Assembly (NCBI GenBank): GCA_019914945.1
Contig: CM034111.1
Location: 7,130,001-7,194,000 of the forward strand
Source: Typha latifolia
Taxonomy: Eukaryota; Streptophyta; Magnoliopsida; Poales; Typhaceae
Length of the DNA: 64,000 bases
Direction: 5' to 3'
Positions within the stretch are counted from its first letter, which is position 1; the number at the start of each line of letters is the position of its first letter. This document shows positions 1 through 11,881 of this stretch, in pieces. The translations under genes and the position numbers were made by a program. A model generated the notes under the pieces. It saw only the letters and a program-made list of their open reading frames with translations. It did no database searches and had not been told where the DNA came from.

Positions 1-948
1 CTGTGAAAATTGTCATTCAGATTTCAACCACTCGTCCATTTTGTTCCCAATAGCTCCAATGTCCAGCTTATGTAATATAGCACAGGAAACAAAAGCAAGT
101 AGCAAAAATGGCTTAATATTGGAAGAAAAGATAACACCAAAGGGACAATAAAGAGTCTTCCTTCCCGAAGAGAAGGCATTGCAATGTACAATAAGAAGTG
201 TTGACAAGGTTAGGGGTCTTTAAAGAGGACTATTCATAACAGGTAAGACAAGTCCCGACAAATTTATTGCAGTTGTCACAAATTTCCACCATAAATCATC
301 CAAAAAAGTATTAGTTAGGCTACTTCAAAAGCAGACTCTTCATTTTGAACCATGCTGCAAATGGGTACTTATTGTTAAGTCCCTATATAAATTATTCTTC
401 GCGATTGCTATCAAACCCAAATTATAAGTGATAACAACAGTATAATTATGAGCACAATTAATGCGGTAGATAAATGATGAAGAAGATAATAAGCAGGTCC
501 ATTCTCTTGTTTGCAGAAAAGAAGTATTAAATTTCTGATAAGCAATAATACATGTGAAAGATTAGTTAAGTCTTCATTGGAATCACACGTTTGACTTTCC
601 TTTCACTTCATAGTGACTGACATTAGATTAAATATGCAAAATGTGATATTGTGATTCTAATTCAGCTGCACAGCGGATCAAATTTTATTTAGAGTTAATT
701 ACTCCATCAGTATGGTAAGAACAGTAGTCTAAGAATAGCAGTATAATAAACAGGTTCCTGTAAAAGAGGTCCCACTTTTCTCCTCCTCGTCCTAATTTAA
801 AGAAAGAGTGGCAATAAATTTGGAAAAGAAAGAGTTCAAGCATCAACTCAATTTATAAAATACAACTGGATAAACAAACAATAGCAAGTAATGCTCCTGC
901 ACATCATATCCTTATTCCCATTAGAATAATTGTATGCTAGCTACATAC
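1..948 (-). other. Intron 2 (partial) of the RRM protein gene
   Basis: AT-rich sequence immediately 3' (minus strand) of the small RRM exon. It starts with a canonical plant donor, GTATGT, at 948-943. I searched it by eye for the expected next RRM segment and saw none, so the next exon should lie left of the window. The 64-codon minus ORF at 13-207 has no recognisable domain and is treated as chance. Confidence 0.6.
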
Positions 949-1011
949 ATTTAGAGTATGCATTGCAGCTATTGCAGATTGTTGATCAGAGAATACAGCA
1001 AAAGCATATGC
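949..1011 (-). CDS. RRM RNA-binding protein, exon 2 (21 codons)
   Basis: This 63-bp exon encodes AYAFAVFSDQQSAIAAMHTL plus N. That is the RNP1 strand and following helix of an RRM, and it continues the half-RRM that ends at 11549 in phase 0. It is bounded by an acceptor (TTGTTGCAG at 1020-1012) and a donor (GTATGT at 948-943). In the plant WHI3/RBPMS-like RNA-binding proteins the RNP1 segment of the first RRM has this form, with aromatic residues in AYAFAVF. Seen: reading frame, splice signals, motif. Inferred: splicing to exon 1 across 10.5 kb. It is too short to be picked up as an open reading frame by length. Confidence 0.85.
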
Positions 1012-2183
1012 CTGCAACAATGAAAGATAATATTAGTAGCCAGATCAAAACTAAAACTCCAAATATTATATGCCATACATCCTAGCCAAATAAAAGCTGA
1101 TTAGGAATACAACATAGAAGAGACTTCAGGCCTATTTTTCTGAAGTTGCAATTTTCTAATATCATAAAATTTTCTTCCTGTGATATTCTCTGATGAATTG
1201 GTGACAAGGTTCTGAAAGGCAGCCGCTAGTTGTGAGCGGTCACCCCACTGTATAGCACCTAGGCAAAAAATAGATGCCGATGAAATAGCATTTTTTATAT
1301 ATAAAAATTAAAAATAATTATATGTAATATACACTAATCATCTAGAAATGGAAAAAATGCTACACCCTCACATGCCACATAACCCAAAATGATGAGACAC
1401 ATATCACACACTCAAATGTTGTTTCACTCAAAGTTAAGAGTTAAAACCCAAAATGATAGGACTTCAAGTTTTCTTCTCTACTAACATTTCTTCTCCACTG
1501 CCGACATTATTTCTTTCCCACAATTTTTGAATTTTGACTTTCCCCCCAAAACCAACCAAAAAGCCCCACCCTCGCGTGACCATCAACCCAAACCTAAATC
1601 CCATCTAAACCAAATCCAAACTAAATCAACCTTCTCCACCTAAACCGCACCCAATAATGTTCAACTAGACCGACCCAACCTATTAAACCCTTAGCCCCCA
1701 TTTACTTCAAGAATAAATATCTTCTTATTCTACAATACTACTCCTCTAAAATACAGATATTATTCATCAAAATTATATCATATACCATATATTAACTCAA
1801 TTACTAATTTACCCTTAACATTTATCTCATCAACCTACTTTATATCAAAACAAAAGATATTTATGGTAACTTCACAAAAAATAAAAAAAAATTCCATCTT
1901 TTTCTTCACTTTATATCACATCAAATATAATTATTACACTTTTTGATGCAAAATGTGGTGGATAGAAGGAGATGAAAAAGGAAACAATGGAAGAAACAAA
2001 ATGGGGTTTTACACCTGCACCCTTAAAATAGTTTCACACCAATTTTCTCAAAGGAGCAAAGTCAAATAATCTTTATTTATCTCAAAAGAAAATACAACGG
2101 ATCTATATATAGACCTACAATGGAAATAAGCAAAATACACCCTAAATAGAAAATAAGCAAGAGACACTCTAAATAAATAAAAA

Positions 2184-2576
2184 GGTATTTTACAAATCAC
2201 ACCCTATATTTTACTTATTTTATGATTCACACCCTGTCTTTGACGATTTTGTAACCCGACCCCTCCTTATTCTTTATAATTCTCATTTATCACCCTGACG
2301 TTATTTTAACTAACTGATATCGATCAAATTACTAAAATACCCTCACCATTATTTTTCCTCTCTGCCTTTCTCTGAAGAAGGCATAGGTAATTTAGGTATT
2401 TAAAAATTATTTCATATATTATAACAAAATATTCCTTTGTCGGTACCGTTTAAATTAACGGAGAGTGTTAAATGAGAATTATAAGAAAAAAGTAGGGGTC
2501 AAATTACAAAAACCTCAAAAAGCAAGGTGTGAATCACAAAATAGATAAAATATAGGATGTGATTTGTAAAATTTCC
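2184..2576. mobile_element. Mutator-like MITE with TIRs over 100 bp
   Basis: A 393-bp foldback element. The left arm starts GGTATTTTACAAATCACACC and the reverse complement of the right arm starts GGAAATTTTACAAATCACAT. The match continues, with small differences, for more than 100 bp inward. A 10-bp direct repeat, TAAATAAAAA, flanks it at 2174-2183 and 2577-2586. Long TIRs plus a 9-10 bp target-site duplication are typical of Mutator-like non-autonomous elements. It has no ORF. Confidence 0.85.
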
Positions 2577-2609
2577 TAAATAAAAATACAAAATCGATCA
2601 CAACCAAAT

Positions 2610-4210
2610 CTCTATAGGAGGGCCATCAACTGTCGGCACCTCCTACGCTGGTACACACGCCATCATATCCTATCAGTGATATTCTCCCTCGATGGGAGAG
2701 AACTCGACCCTGTCGAATGTGCTGATATGTTGCTCTCATATTGCTCTAAAATATCAGGGTGCTGCCTTTCTAAATCATGGTGATCAAGTCACATGTCATC
2801 AAATGTAGGTCGTCATTTCCAATATACTAGATACTGTTTGAGTTCCTCCTTCTCTAGTTGAAATAATCTATTATCTAAAATTTTATCAATTTCGTCTGTT
2901 GCGTTAAGTGGAGGTAAAATGGGTCTCTCATAAACAGGCTCATTGGTAGGCTCACTAGCTAGTGGGTTATCTAGAGTAAAATATGGACCTTTATAAGTGA
3001 CTAAATCGTCAATATTAAAAGTAGAACTAATGCCGAAATTATTTGGTAGATATAGAATATAAGCATTATCATTGATTTTCTTAAGAATTTTAAAAAGTTC
3101 AGCACTTTGTGCATGTAACTTTTTGATAATTCCAATAATTTCCAGACATATCCAGACCATCATATAGTCTCCAACATTTAATTCCTTGAATCTCCTTATA
3201 TCAGCTCGAATTTTATAATTGGCAATATTTTGAGCAATTTCTATTACTGATTTATTTATGCAAGTCATGAATATGTGATACGACTACAGATGCAGACTCA
3301 AACAACCTATGATAATAGGTCATAGGAACGAAATCTATAAACTGTCTAGGTTTATAATCATATACTATCTCAATTGGACTTAGACCTATTGATCTATTAA
3401 CAGAATTATTATATGCAAATTCAGCAATTGACAGTTTTTTATCTCAATCCCTTAGATTTTCCTCAATAGGTTTCCTAAACTCCTATTGACTACTTCAGTT
3501 TGCCTGTCGGTTTGTAGATGGAACGCTGTTGAATACTGAAGCTTGGTTCTCATTTTATACTATAGGGTTTTTCAAAAATAGCTAGTGAATTTCACATCCC
3601 TATCTGACACAATAGTTTTTCAAAGCTCGTGCAGCCTAATGATTTCATTAAGATAGAGTTTCGTAGCTCGAGAAACGTCAAAAGTTCAATAACAAAGTAT
3701 AAAGTGGACCATCTTGGAAAATCGATCCACCACCGCAATAATAGAATCATGCTTTTGAGTAGTCTTTGGAGTCCAAGTACAAAGTCCATACTAACATCCT
3801 ACTAAGGACAATTAGGAACAGGTAAAGGTGTGTACAATCTCATGTTCTGCTTTTGCTACTTAGCGAGTTAACATGTGTGACATCAACCAACAAGTCTCAT
3901 AACATCTCCCTTAAAGCTTGGCCAAAAAAATTGATGTTCGTAACTTCAATAGTTTTCGCATGCCCAAAATGTCCTGCTAAATCTCTAGCATGCAATTCCA
4001 AAATTAAAAATTTTCTTAACGAGGTGCTGGGAATGCATAATGTTTGAGATTTAAATAGTTAGCCATGACGGGAGCTTAAATAGTAAGGAGGCAAAATTGG
4101 CAGCAAAAGCCACCAAATCACTCAAAGGCTAAGTAGATTTTTCTTCCTTTTGTGTAATTTTGTGAATAATGACTAGTTGTGCTTTTAGACTATTTCTATC
4201 AACTATTTGG
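2610..4210 (-). pseudogene. Ty3/gypsy chromovirus fragment: integrase and chromodomain
   Basis: Minus-strand decayed pol fragment. Going 5' to 3' (high to low coordinates): an integrase zinc-finger region (remnant AGHFGHAKT near 3960-3980), an integrase core beginning with an SMDFVLGLQR-type motif near 3790, a GPY/F-like tail at about 3268-2990 (VGDYMMVWI, KKLHAQSAELFKILKKIND, NNFGISSTFNIDDLV), and a chromodomain start (LKQYLVYWK) near 2813. Translation then continues past a stop. Frameshifts and stops lie throughout, and gag, protease and RT are absent. The family assignment is secure, but the clade (chromovirus) is inferred from the chromodomain-like tail. Confidence 0.8.
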
Positions 4211-4279
4211 TTGTTACCATGGTTTGCAGGATCGGCCGATCCCGATCCGAATCGGCTAATCCAAGCTCGATCCCAACTC

Positions 4280-5720
4280 TCTCTCTCTCTCTTTCTTTGA
4301 GTAGAAATGAAAGGGAAATTGAACGAAAAATATGTTCCTTATTCCTATCATAGTGACTTATTGGAACAGTGAAATAATCTTAGCCAAAGAGTAAAATCTG
4401 CTAGCGACTACTTTTTCCAATTTGAGGAATACATGATGAGGCGCAATATCATTGAAAACGAAAAAATATTTTTGAGTCATTTCAGGCATGGCCTTGATAA
4501 GAATATTAGGCAGTAATTAGTGTTCCGCGAGATAACTTCATTAAATCGGGCCTACACTTGGGCACTGAATTAGAACTAATCACCAAATAATGACTAGTTA
4601 GACAACCTATTGGTCCAACTCCTTTCACCATTGCTCCACTTGGAGCCGGACCTCGAACAACATAGATACCTCACAAATACAATCAAAGCACGTTGCCCAC
4701 CAATCGAGACAAAGGCAAATGTCCGCTAAATGACTTTATGTCATCCAATGATCTCCTTCAATGTTACAACTATAAGTGGGACATATGGCCAAGAACTATT
4801 TTACGGAGGCATTATACCTTGGGGAACAAAAGGACACGGTTGAGGATGACGACATTGATGAGCAAGTCTATACTCCTGACATTGATAACATGCGAGATAG
4901 TCACAAAAATCACGCTTATGAGGAGCATCCTATAAGAATCGTCAGATGTGCATTGACCCAATCGAAGGAAATCGATGATTAGGGTCGAAGCACAATCTTT
5001 CGCACATATATCAAGTGTGGAACTAAATATTGCAAGGTAATTATCAATAGTGGTAGTTGCATTAATGCGGTTTTTTTCAATATAAAGTCCCGCTTAGGAC
5101 TTAAATCTACTCCCCATATATATCCTTACAAAGTATCTTGAGTTAATACTTATTATATTGCCATCAAGGAAAGGTGTCTAGTTTCTATCCAATTCCTTTC
5201 TTATAAGGAGGACATTTGATGCGACATTGTACCAATGAACATAGGGTCACCATGGCTCTTCGATGGAGATAGGTAGAATCAAATACTTATTTCATTGACA
5301 TTCTTTCTAATTACAGCATTAGTTCCACTTTTAATATTGAGGACCTAATTGCTTACCAGAATATTTTGCCCATCTAGCTGACCCATATGATACACCTATT
5401 CCTACTCTATCAGATATACCTATTTTTGACCCTTTCACTTTCTTTTTTCGATCCACATGAAAGAAAAAGATACATGCTATTTTGGATGAACAATTAATAT
5501 CTACTACTAAAGAAAGAGCTCGCTGTTTCCTAGTCCGATGAAAAGACTATCCAAATTCAAATAGAACATGAATTACTCGTGATAAGCTACAACATATTGA
5601 TTTAGACATATTGGAGCACTACCAGAGTTGCCGCCACAATTCCACTTATCATCCAAGGAGAGTTGGTGCCAACATTAGTCCTAAATCATCGATCAGATAT
5701 GTGTGCAGCCCCAGGCCACC
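4280..5720 (+). pseudogene. Ty3/gypsy relic: gag, zinc knuckle, protease, chromodomain
   Basis: Plus-strand relic. A gag retrotransposon domain lies near 4300-4580 (SASDYFFQFEEYMMRRNIIE). A CCHC knuckle remnant lies near 4760-4800, with the second cysteine replaced (QCYNYK) and the conserved GHMAKN shifted by one frame. A protease-like segment lies at about 4995-5270 (TKYCKVIINSGSCINAV and RPWLFDGD-like text). It then jumps directly to the polyprotein tail (SSTFNIEDLIAYQNI near 5320-5360) and a chromodomain end near 5570-5650. RT, RNase H and integrase are missing, so this is an internally deleted copy. It lies head-on against the minus-strand fragment to its left. Confidence 0.75.
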
Positions 5721-6040
5721 AACCAACACTTTGGTTGGGTGACAGATCATGAGGGATAGATTTCAATGTTTAGGGTACTTTAGTCTTTTTCCTGTTATGA
5801 GTATTTTAGTCTATTAGTCTTTTTAGGGTTTGTCTTGTTATCTTCTTATTTGAGGTTAATGAATACTATAAGATTTTGAGATCTACTTTAATTTCATTGG
5901 TATATTCCAACATCCCATAAGTGGATTCCATAGGTTTTCTTTTGTTAGTGGATTCCAACACCCCGGTGATGGATTCTGCGTGTTTGTTCTTCTTTCATTG
6001 CCCTACATCACTACCTTTTAAATTTTAATACATTGATTAT
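5721..6040 (+). repeat. Probable 3' LTR remnant of the preceding gypsy relic
   Basis: AT- and T-rich sequence directly follows the chromodomain end and contains repeated 'tagtcttttt' and 'ggattccaacaccc'-type phrases typical of plant gypsy 3' LTRs. I could not find the exact ends or a target-site duplication, so the limits are approximate. Confidence 0.4.
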
Positions 6041-6054
6041 AGAAAAGTAAATGC

Positions 6055-6885
6055 AAAAGAAAGGAATTTGGAGAAACAGGGGTTTTGGATCTAAAAGAAA
6101 TGAATATGGTGTTATTCGATAAATGGTGGTGGAAGTTGATTAGCAGAGAGCATCACCTTTGGGCAAAAATAATTATGAAAAATACTACAAAAAGTGCAGA
6201 GCTGAATCTTGTAGACAAAAATATTCTAATAGAATATCTCCCTTTTGGAGAGGTAAATATAATACTACAAAAGTTGGAGAGCTAAATCTTTTAGACAAAA
6301 ATATTCTAATAGAATATGTCCCTTTTGGAGAGGTATCAATCATACAGTTATGACCTTCAAAGCCGGTGTTACTAAGAGTGTCTAACAGCACGAATACCAT
6401 GTTTTGGTATCTAGGTGGAAGAGAGCTCATTGGCTTCTTATTTTTCTAACCTTTTTAATATTATTCGGTATGATGAAATTACCATCTATGAAGTTTGGAA
6501 TGAGGCAGCTGGAATAAGAGATACAGCAGATGTTCACTTGGGTACAAGAGGGACAAGACATATTTGATTACATCAAGGATATGAAAAGTATGCCTTCTAC
6601 TGATATTAAAGATGAAATACTGTGGAAATTTGGAAAGTGCAGAGTTTACACACTAAGTCCTCATTCCCTTTCCTAGATAATGGAGGAAGATTGAATAATA
6701 TTTTGCTGAAGCTGTGGAAGTTGAAAATACCTCTTAAGGTGAGAGCTTTCATATGATTAGCTTGTAATAATAGGATCCTTAGTAGATATAATCTGTTGAA
6801 GAGGGGTTGGAGTGGATCTAATAATTGTCTTGTTCTAAAACTGAGTATGTAGACCATCATTTCCTTCGCTATAAGTATGGTAGGA
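6055..6885 (+). pseudogene. LINE-type reverse transcriptase C-terminus (zf-RVT) relic
   Basis: Plus-strand translation gives VLDLKEMNM..LFDKWWWKLIS..HHLWAKI, the conserved region after the catalytic core of plant LINE (L1-like) reverse transcriptases. After about 300 bp of damaged sequence it gives LKIPLKVRAFI, NNRILSRYNLLKRGW and a cysteine-bearing tail (zf-RVT, about 6715-6870). Stops and frameshifts show it is dead. The catalytic RT core and the endonuclease are absent, as expected of a 5'-truncated LINE. I could not identify a poly(A) tail or target-site duplication with confidence. Confidence 0.75.
6181..6337 (+). repeat. 80-bp tandem duplication inside the LINE relic
   Basis: The segment starting 'aatactacaaaa' at 6181 is repeated from 6261 with an 80-bp offset. 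Both units contain the same 'gacaaaaatattctaataga' string, with a few substitutions between them. The duplication duplicates the NILIEYLPFGEV-type peptide in one frame. Confidence 0.8.
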
Positions 6886-7965
6886 AACTACTTGACTAGA
6901 TGAGGGGCTAATCTTGGCTGTCATGTGAAAGAAAATTCAAAATTGAGTGCAACAATTTGGGCTTCAGAAAAAAGACACGCATATGGAAAATATGGATGTT
7001 TGCTTTCACTAGCTGCATCATTCACACAATTAAGAACAGAATACAGCACTTTAGGGCAATAGAAGGTTGCAGTCAGGTTTGCAGTTTAAATGTTCTTTGA
7101 GAAGATTTTGCAATCAGGAACAGTTAGGTTTGGAGTTTAGATATAGGGACTAAATCACTAAAGACAAGTATAATGAATTAGGGTCTATATGCTTTGGCAT
7201 CATAGCATTAAGGCCAAAAAGAAGATCATGTAAAGGCAATTTTGCAGGAAACAAGGGTTGCAACGTAAGAAAAGCAGTAAAGAGAGAAGCACGAGAAGGA
7301 GAGAAAACATAAGAATAGATAAGAGAAAGTAGATAACTAACTACACTGGCTGGCAAAAATCACACTAGAGGGTTGACCTCAAAGCAATCAACTCTTCACA
7401 TGAAGGAAAAGAAGGACAAAATCACTTTTGTATTACTTGAAAACAAATCTATAGATATAGTTACAAGAAACCTCCATCGTGTTTCTCACTTTTATATATT
7501 GTTTTAAAGAGTGGATGAAAAACTCCTGAAGGACTCAAATTCCTAGTTTGCATAAGTTGAAAAGGACCTTATTTGTAGAGATATTAAAACATAATTGAAT
7601 ACTAACTAAAATGGCCCATTAGGCTTCAAGCCAAACTTAAATTAGGTACAAAATTCCAAATAAAAAAGTTACGAAAATGCATGAAATTAGCCAAATAAAT
7701 TGTAATAACCCAAGTAGGGTTAAAAAAAAAAATGGGGCCTCATGCCCATGCAAGCTGCATGGTGAGGGTGCCACATGCCCATGGCCAGCTGGCCGTGGCG
7801 GGCCCCGGCACCGCCACCCCTTTTCCCCTCCACCGTCGCTCTCACTCGGCCACCCTCTCACTCTACTCTCTCTCTATTCTATCTCGCACTCCTTTCTCTC
7901 CATTACCGACACCTTCCCTAGAGCCGCCGCCGCCGCCGGTGAGACCTCTCACTCCCCATCTCTTT

Positions 7966-7970
<5 letters not shown>

Positions 7971-8034
<64 letters not shown>
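7971..8034. repeat. (TC)n microsatellite in family A copy 1
   Basis: An uninterrupted 64-bp CT/TC tract directly downstream of 'gccgccgccggtgagacc'. The same position is occupied by CT tracts in the other family A copies. The Ser-Leu or Arg-Glu repeat ORFs across it are artefacts. Confidence 0.95.
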
Positions 8035-8035
<1 letters not shown>

Positions 8036-8239
8036 AGAGGTTAGGCTCGTCGGAGACGAGCCGCCAAGCAGAGGCCGGGCCGGCCGGGCGCCGGCGGCGG
8101 CCGGTGCCCTCCTCACCGGCCCAGGTCCGCACCCTCCTCTTCCTTCCCTTCTTCTCTTCTCTTCTTCCTTCTTCTTTCTTCCTTTCATCTTCTTCTTCCT
8201 CAGCTGCTTCTTCTCTTCTTATTTTTCTCGCAACAATGC

Positions 8240-8270
8240 GGCCCAAAGATCAGAGGCCGATCTTTGGGCC
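8240..8270 (+). other. Perfect 12-bp hairpin in family A copy 1
   Basis: GGCCCAAAGATC (8240-8251), a 7-nt loop, and GATCTTTGGGCC (8259-8270). Other copies carry a hairpin at the same place but with an unrelated stem built on GTGCTGGGC/GCCCAGCAC. Confidence 0.85.
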
Positions 8271-11200
8271 AAGCCCAAAGACTAGTACTAGAGATCTATT
8301 ATCCTTTTTAATTTTATTATTTATTTATTTAGGTATTTCTGTCTTAATTAATACAAATAGATTTAGACATTATTTATTTTAATAATAATGCATATTCATC
8401 ATTATGATTATTGTTAATTAAAATTAATTAATGATTAATTAGATTATAAACTATTACACAAAAATATAGGTAATACTTATATTTATTTATTTATTTACTT
8501 ATATGTATATTAGATTAATAAATAGATTTGTAAATTATAATTATTAGATTTATATTCTAATATTCTTATGATATACATTTTAAGTAATTCTATTAATTTA
8601 TTATATATTGTTATTTTTGTAACAAATAAAATACTAGGCTTATGTATTTATTTATTATTTTATAAAGTAATCTCTAATTAATCAAGATATAATTATAGTT
8701 AGGTTTTCATCTATATTTATATTTTTATTTTTATCTGTAATTAAAAATCTAGCTAGTTATAAAGATAAGTAGAAATTCTCAAAACCTTCTAAATCATCAT
8801 ATATTACATGAACGGATTTTAATCAGATATACGACTAACATCATACTACTTAAATAATTTTAAATTCCGACCCCCCTGTTCAAGATCCCGTGGACTTAGC
8901 TATCGAGGCTTGATCATTATCATAGCAACGTGAACGAGTGATTGTTTGGTATTTGCAATGGTGGTGAGTAGTCTTATCCCCTAGACGCATTTCTCAAATT
9001 AGGTTATATTATATATTATGTACATGCATATTTTGGCCTCCAGCATGATTATATGACTTTATCTAAAGATGATTACAGTCAAGCATATGAGTATAATGAT
9101 GATAAATAGAGATGATTAGAGATGATTATACTGTTATGATTTTATATCAAGATGATCTTCTAATATGAGTATGCATGTGTTGGATATATGGTCGGAGACT
9201 GCATCGCAATATTTTCCTCTTGACTTCCTTACCACCTAAATTCCTGTTATGCATTGACTCGTTATCGTACTGGATATATGCATGTGATCTGGCATTTAGA
9301 AAGAAAGCATGAAATGTGATTGATAGAATAGTTGATAGAAGCGTGAGAATGCCCGAGTAGGCGTCAGGGTTAGGGGTGCCTGGAGTGATGATTATGGTCG
9401 CTGATATGTGATATCTCGTGGCCCATGTCCGAGATCAGTAGAGTCTGTGCGCACAGACAATCGGACACATGTCGTTCGCTAGGGCATATGTGGCGAATTA
9501 TCCTCACGAGGTTTTCTATCAACTATGTGGGTGCCCGGTCTGGATGGATGTTGATACCCTAGCGGGTGGCGGGGTATGATTATATTTGAGATACTCTTGC
9601 GGGTCGCAGCGTGACATGATATTGAGACTGGGTACCAGGTGTTAACTGTGCACAATGGTCTAGTGTAATGATAGTATACCGAGATGTCAGTGTTTAACTG
9701 TTATATACTTCTATCAGTTATGACATGTTGTCTACTTTTCAATTATGTATTATTGAGGAACATTCATATACTCATTCATGACATAATACTCTTTCTGATT
9801 TATATTATCCAGTACTTAATTTATTCTTTGTTTTGCTTCATTGATTCGGGGTAAGATCTATTCACTGAGCCTTTAGCTCATGACTCTCTGTGTTTTCTCC
9901 TTTCCAAAAACCTAAGTGAACGAGAGGAGCAGGATACTCCCTTAGAGGTCTTGCCGATGAGTGAGGAGTAGAGTGTGGTTAGTGTTATATGTCAGATGAG
10001 TTATTTTATCCGATGTATTAATGGACATTCTCCAAAGTGTGTCTGTATCCTTGTCTTATATTTTAGCAGATGACTTTATACTTGTATAATTATGTATATA
10101 CTACCGTTGTGTATATGTAGTTGTAAAAAGCTCTTGATGATATGCTGTGGCCTGTGTGGGGCTCAAGTAGGGTTATTTGTATGCTGTTGACAGTTAGACT
10201 TGAGTTATTCTTAGTTTAGATGTTGTGGATAAAATTATGATGTTGCTACAAGTTTATTTGATTGTCAGTAACTAACTAAATGGTTAGGTGCTACACACGT
10301 GCCGTGTGAGCTCGTGTCATGCACGTGTTTAGGGTTCGGGTGTTACATAAATAATAAAAATTCTAAAAGATGTTAAGTGCTTGAATCCAACTATAATTAA
10401 ATTCAAAAAACACCAAAGACCAATTGTGCACTCTCTAATCCAAAATATCTCGGTCTTCATGCTTCGGCATCAAAAGGAAAGAGAAGTTGGTGAGAGCAAA
10501 CACAAACGAAAAGGCAACTGATAAAGGGAATGGTATAGCACCACAGAGAATATTGGAACATGTAGGTATTGGCATATAGCAACTTTCCCAACACGTTTGA
10601 TCCAACTCATGCTAGTGAGATAAGGAACATTGCTAAGTAAGAACACTGACAAGATGAAGCTGAAGGATCAGGTAGGCAGAAAAAAAGGATCTAATAATGA
10701 ATTTTGGCATTGACAAACCAGCATTCAAACCAAAAAATTTTCAATTTAAGGGTCACCTACCAAGGAAAATAAATCATCAGAAAGAGTGAAAGACTATATT
10801 TTGATCAAATGAACTGTTCTCAAAAATCACTTTATCAAGGATTGTTTGTTAATAAAGATGAATCAAATTATTCAAATGGACTGTTTCATAAAGTATCAAT
10901 AAGAGTCATGTTGTGGGTTGTTTAAATCAATAAGATAGGACATCCAAAAAATCTGATGGGCAGGCAGATTCACATTGCTTACAACCTACATAATCCTGAA
11001 TTCTTTGTGAGAAAGCAATTTTCCTAGCTTTATATCCATTCCAAATATAGGAGGGTAATGTCAAAATCAACTTACTTCTAACTCAACTTTTCAAACGATC
11101 TAGTCCATCCAACTAATATGACCACCAAATGTGCAAAATCTACTCAAGTATATGGAGAATATCATAACGGACAGAAGATTGCCACAGCATTGCAATAGTA

Positions 11201-11548
11201 TAAGTCACTTCTCAACTGATGGTCTAGATATGGTATCCTAGTTATATGCCATTACAGTTTCTAGTAACGTTGCCAACAGGTAATAACCTCAGGTAGAATT
11301 AAAGCCTCAAGAAAGCTGATCAAAGTCGCACAAAACCACGTAAAGGGCAGATCTATAACTTCCCAATGTCCCTTACGAAAGGCAAAACTCACCATCATCC
11401 AGCGAAAATTAGTCATGTAGAAAAGAGACTCAATCACCAAATATTATAGTAATCTAAAAAATTTCAAAACCCTAATTTGCTAAACAAAGGGATAAAACTA
11501 AAATCATACAAAAGAGAACGCAAGAGTATCCAATATAACAGCGCGAAC

Positions 11549-11881
11549 CTGAGAGGATTTGCCAGAGTTCCTGAGTTGGGACGACTGGTAACCGGGGAAC
11601 TCGCGGAAGAGGTTATAGATCTCGCGAGGCTTCGAGTCCTCGGGGAGGCCGGCGATGAAGAGGGTGCGAACCTCGTCTCCATGGAGCTGTGCAGGTGGTG
11701 GGTGAGAGTAGGCAATGCTATATTGTGGCTGGTGGTGCTGGTAGTGGTGGGGATACGGATGGGTAACCGACGGTTGCGGCGGCGGAGCAGCAGCTCCGGG
11801 TGGCGGCGGTGGAGGGTAGTGGGAAGGGTAGTGGGAGGAGGAGGGAGGAGGGTGGTAGTAGGAAGCGGTCATGTCGCCCAT
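11549..11881 (-). CDS. RRM RNA-binding protein, exon 1 (WHI3/RBPMS-like plant family)
   Basis: Exon 1 encodes 111 residues. The N-terminal 60 or so are rich in Pro, His, Tyr and Ser (PPPPPPGAAAPPPQ, HPYPHHYQHH). The first half of an RRM starts near residue 71: RTLFIAGLPEDSKPREIYNL contains RNP2 (LFIAGL, 74-79), followed by the helix LFREFPGYQSSQL. The open frame is cut by donor CAG|GTTCGC at 11549/11548 and resumes with RNP1 at 949-1011. Plant proteins of this type are single-stranded RNA binders with two RRMs, and a second RRM would lie outside the window. The first Met (11881) is chosen because it opens MGDMTASYYHPPP, with a second in-frame Met at codon 4. High GC, unlike the surrounding repeats. 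Function beyond RNA binding is not shown by the sequence. Confidence 0.88.

Larger units (their letters stand above)
7701..10347 (+). mobile_element. Family A solo LTR, copy 1 (in intron 1)
   Basis: A 2,647-bp element starts TGTAATAACCC and ends GGGTGTTACA. It is flanked by a perfect 5-bp duplication, TAAAT (7696-7700 and 10348-10352), so both ends are fixed. Order: GC-rich leader (7740-7960), CT microsatellite, pyrimidine-rich tract, hairpin (8240-8270), AT-rich block (about 8290-8850), 'gtggacttagctatcgagg' segment near 8890-8910, then 'ttttggcctccagcatgat' and short repeat units near 9545-9620. No gag or pol coding sequence is seen. TG...CA termini with a 5-bp TSD indicate a solo LTR, and the TGTAA/TTACA ends and length resemble Tekay/Del-type gypsy LTRs (inference). 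It is antisense to the host gene. Confidence 0.9.
1012..11548 (-). other. Giant intron 1 of the RRM protein gene
   Basis: Intron 1 is 10,537 bp, with donor CAG|GTTCGC at 11548 and acceptor TTGCAG| at 1012. It holds a Mutator-like MITE, two opposed gypsy relics, a LINE relic and a solo LTR. The parts without a named element (1012-2183, 6886-7695 and 10353-11548) are AT-rich single-copy-looking sequence in which I see no exon. All mobile elements are decayed or solo LTRs, consistent with a tolerated, slowly grown intron. Confidence 0.75.

Noticed and set aside
7677..8382. Several overlapping ORFs of 80-216 codons with Ser-Leu or Arg-Glu repeats
   Set aside because: They are translations of the CT microsatellite and flanking pyrimidine tract of a solo LTR in several frames; the same happens at 17816-18515, 29103-29492, 31788-32231, 36383-36865 and 46663-46963.
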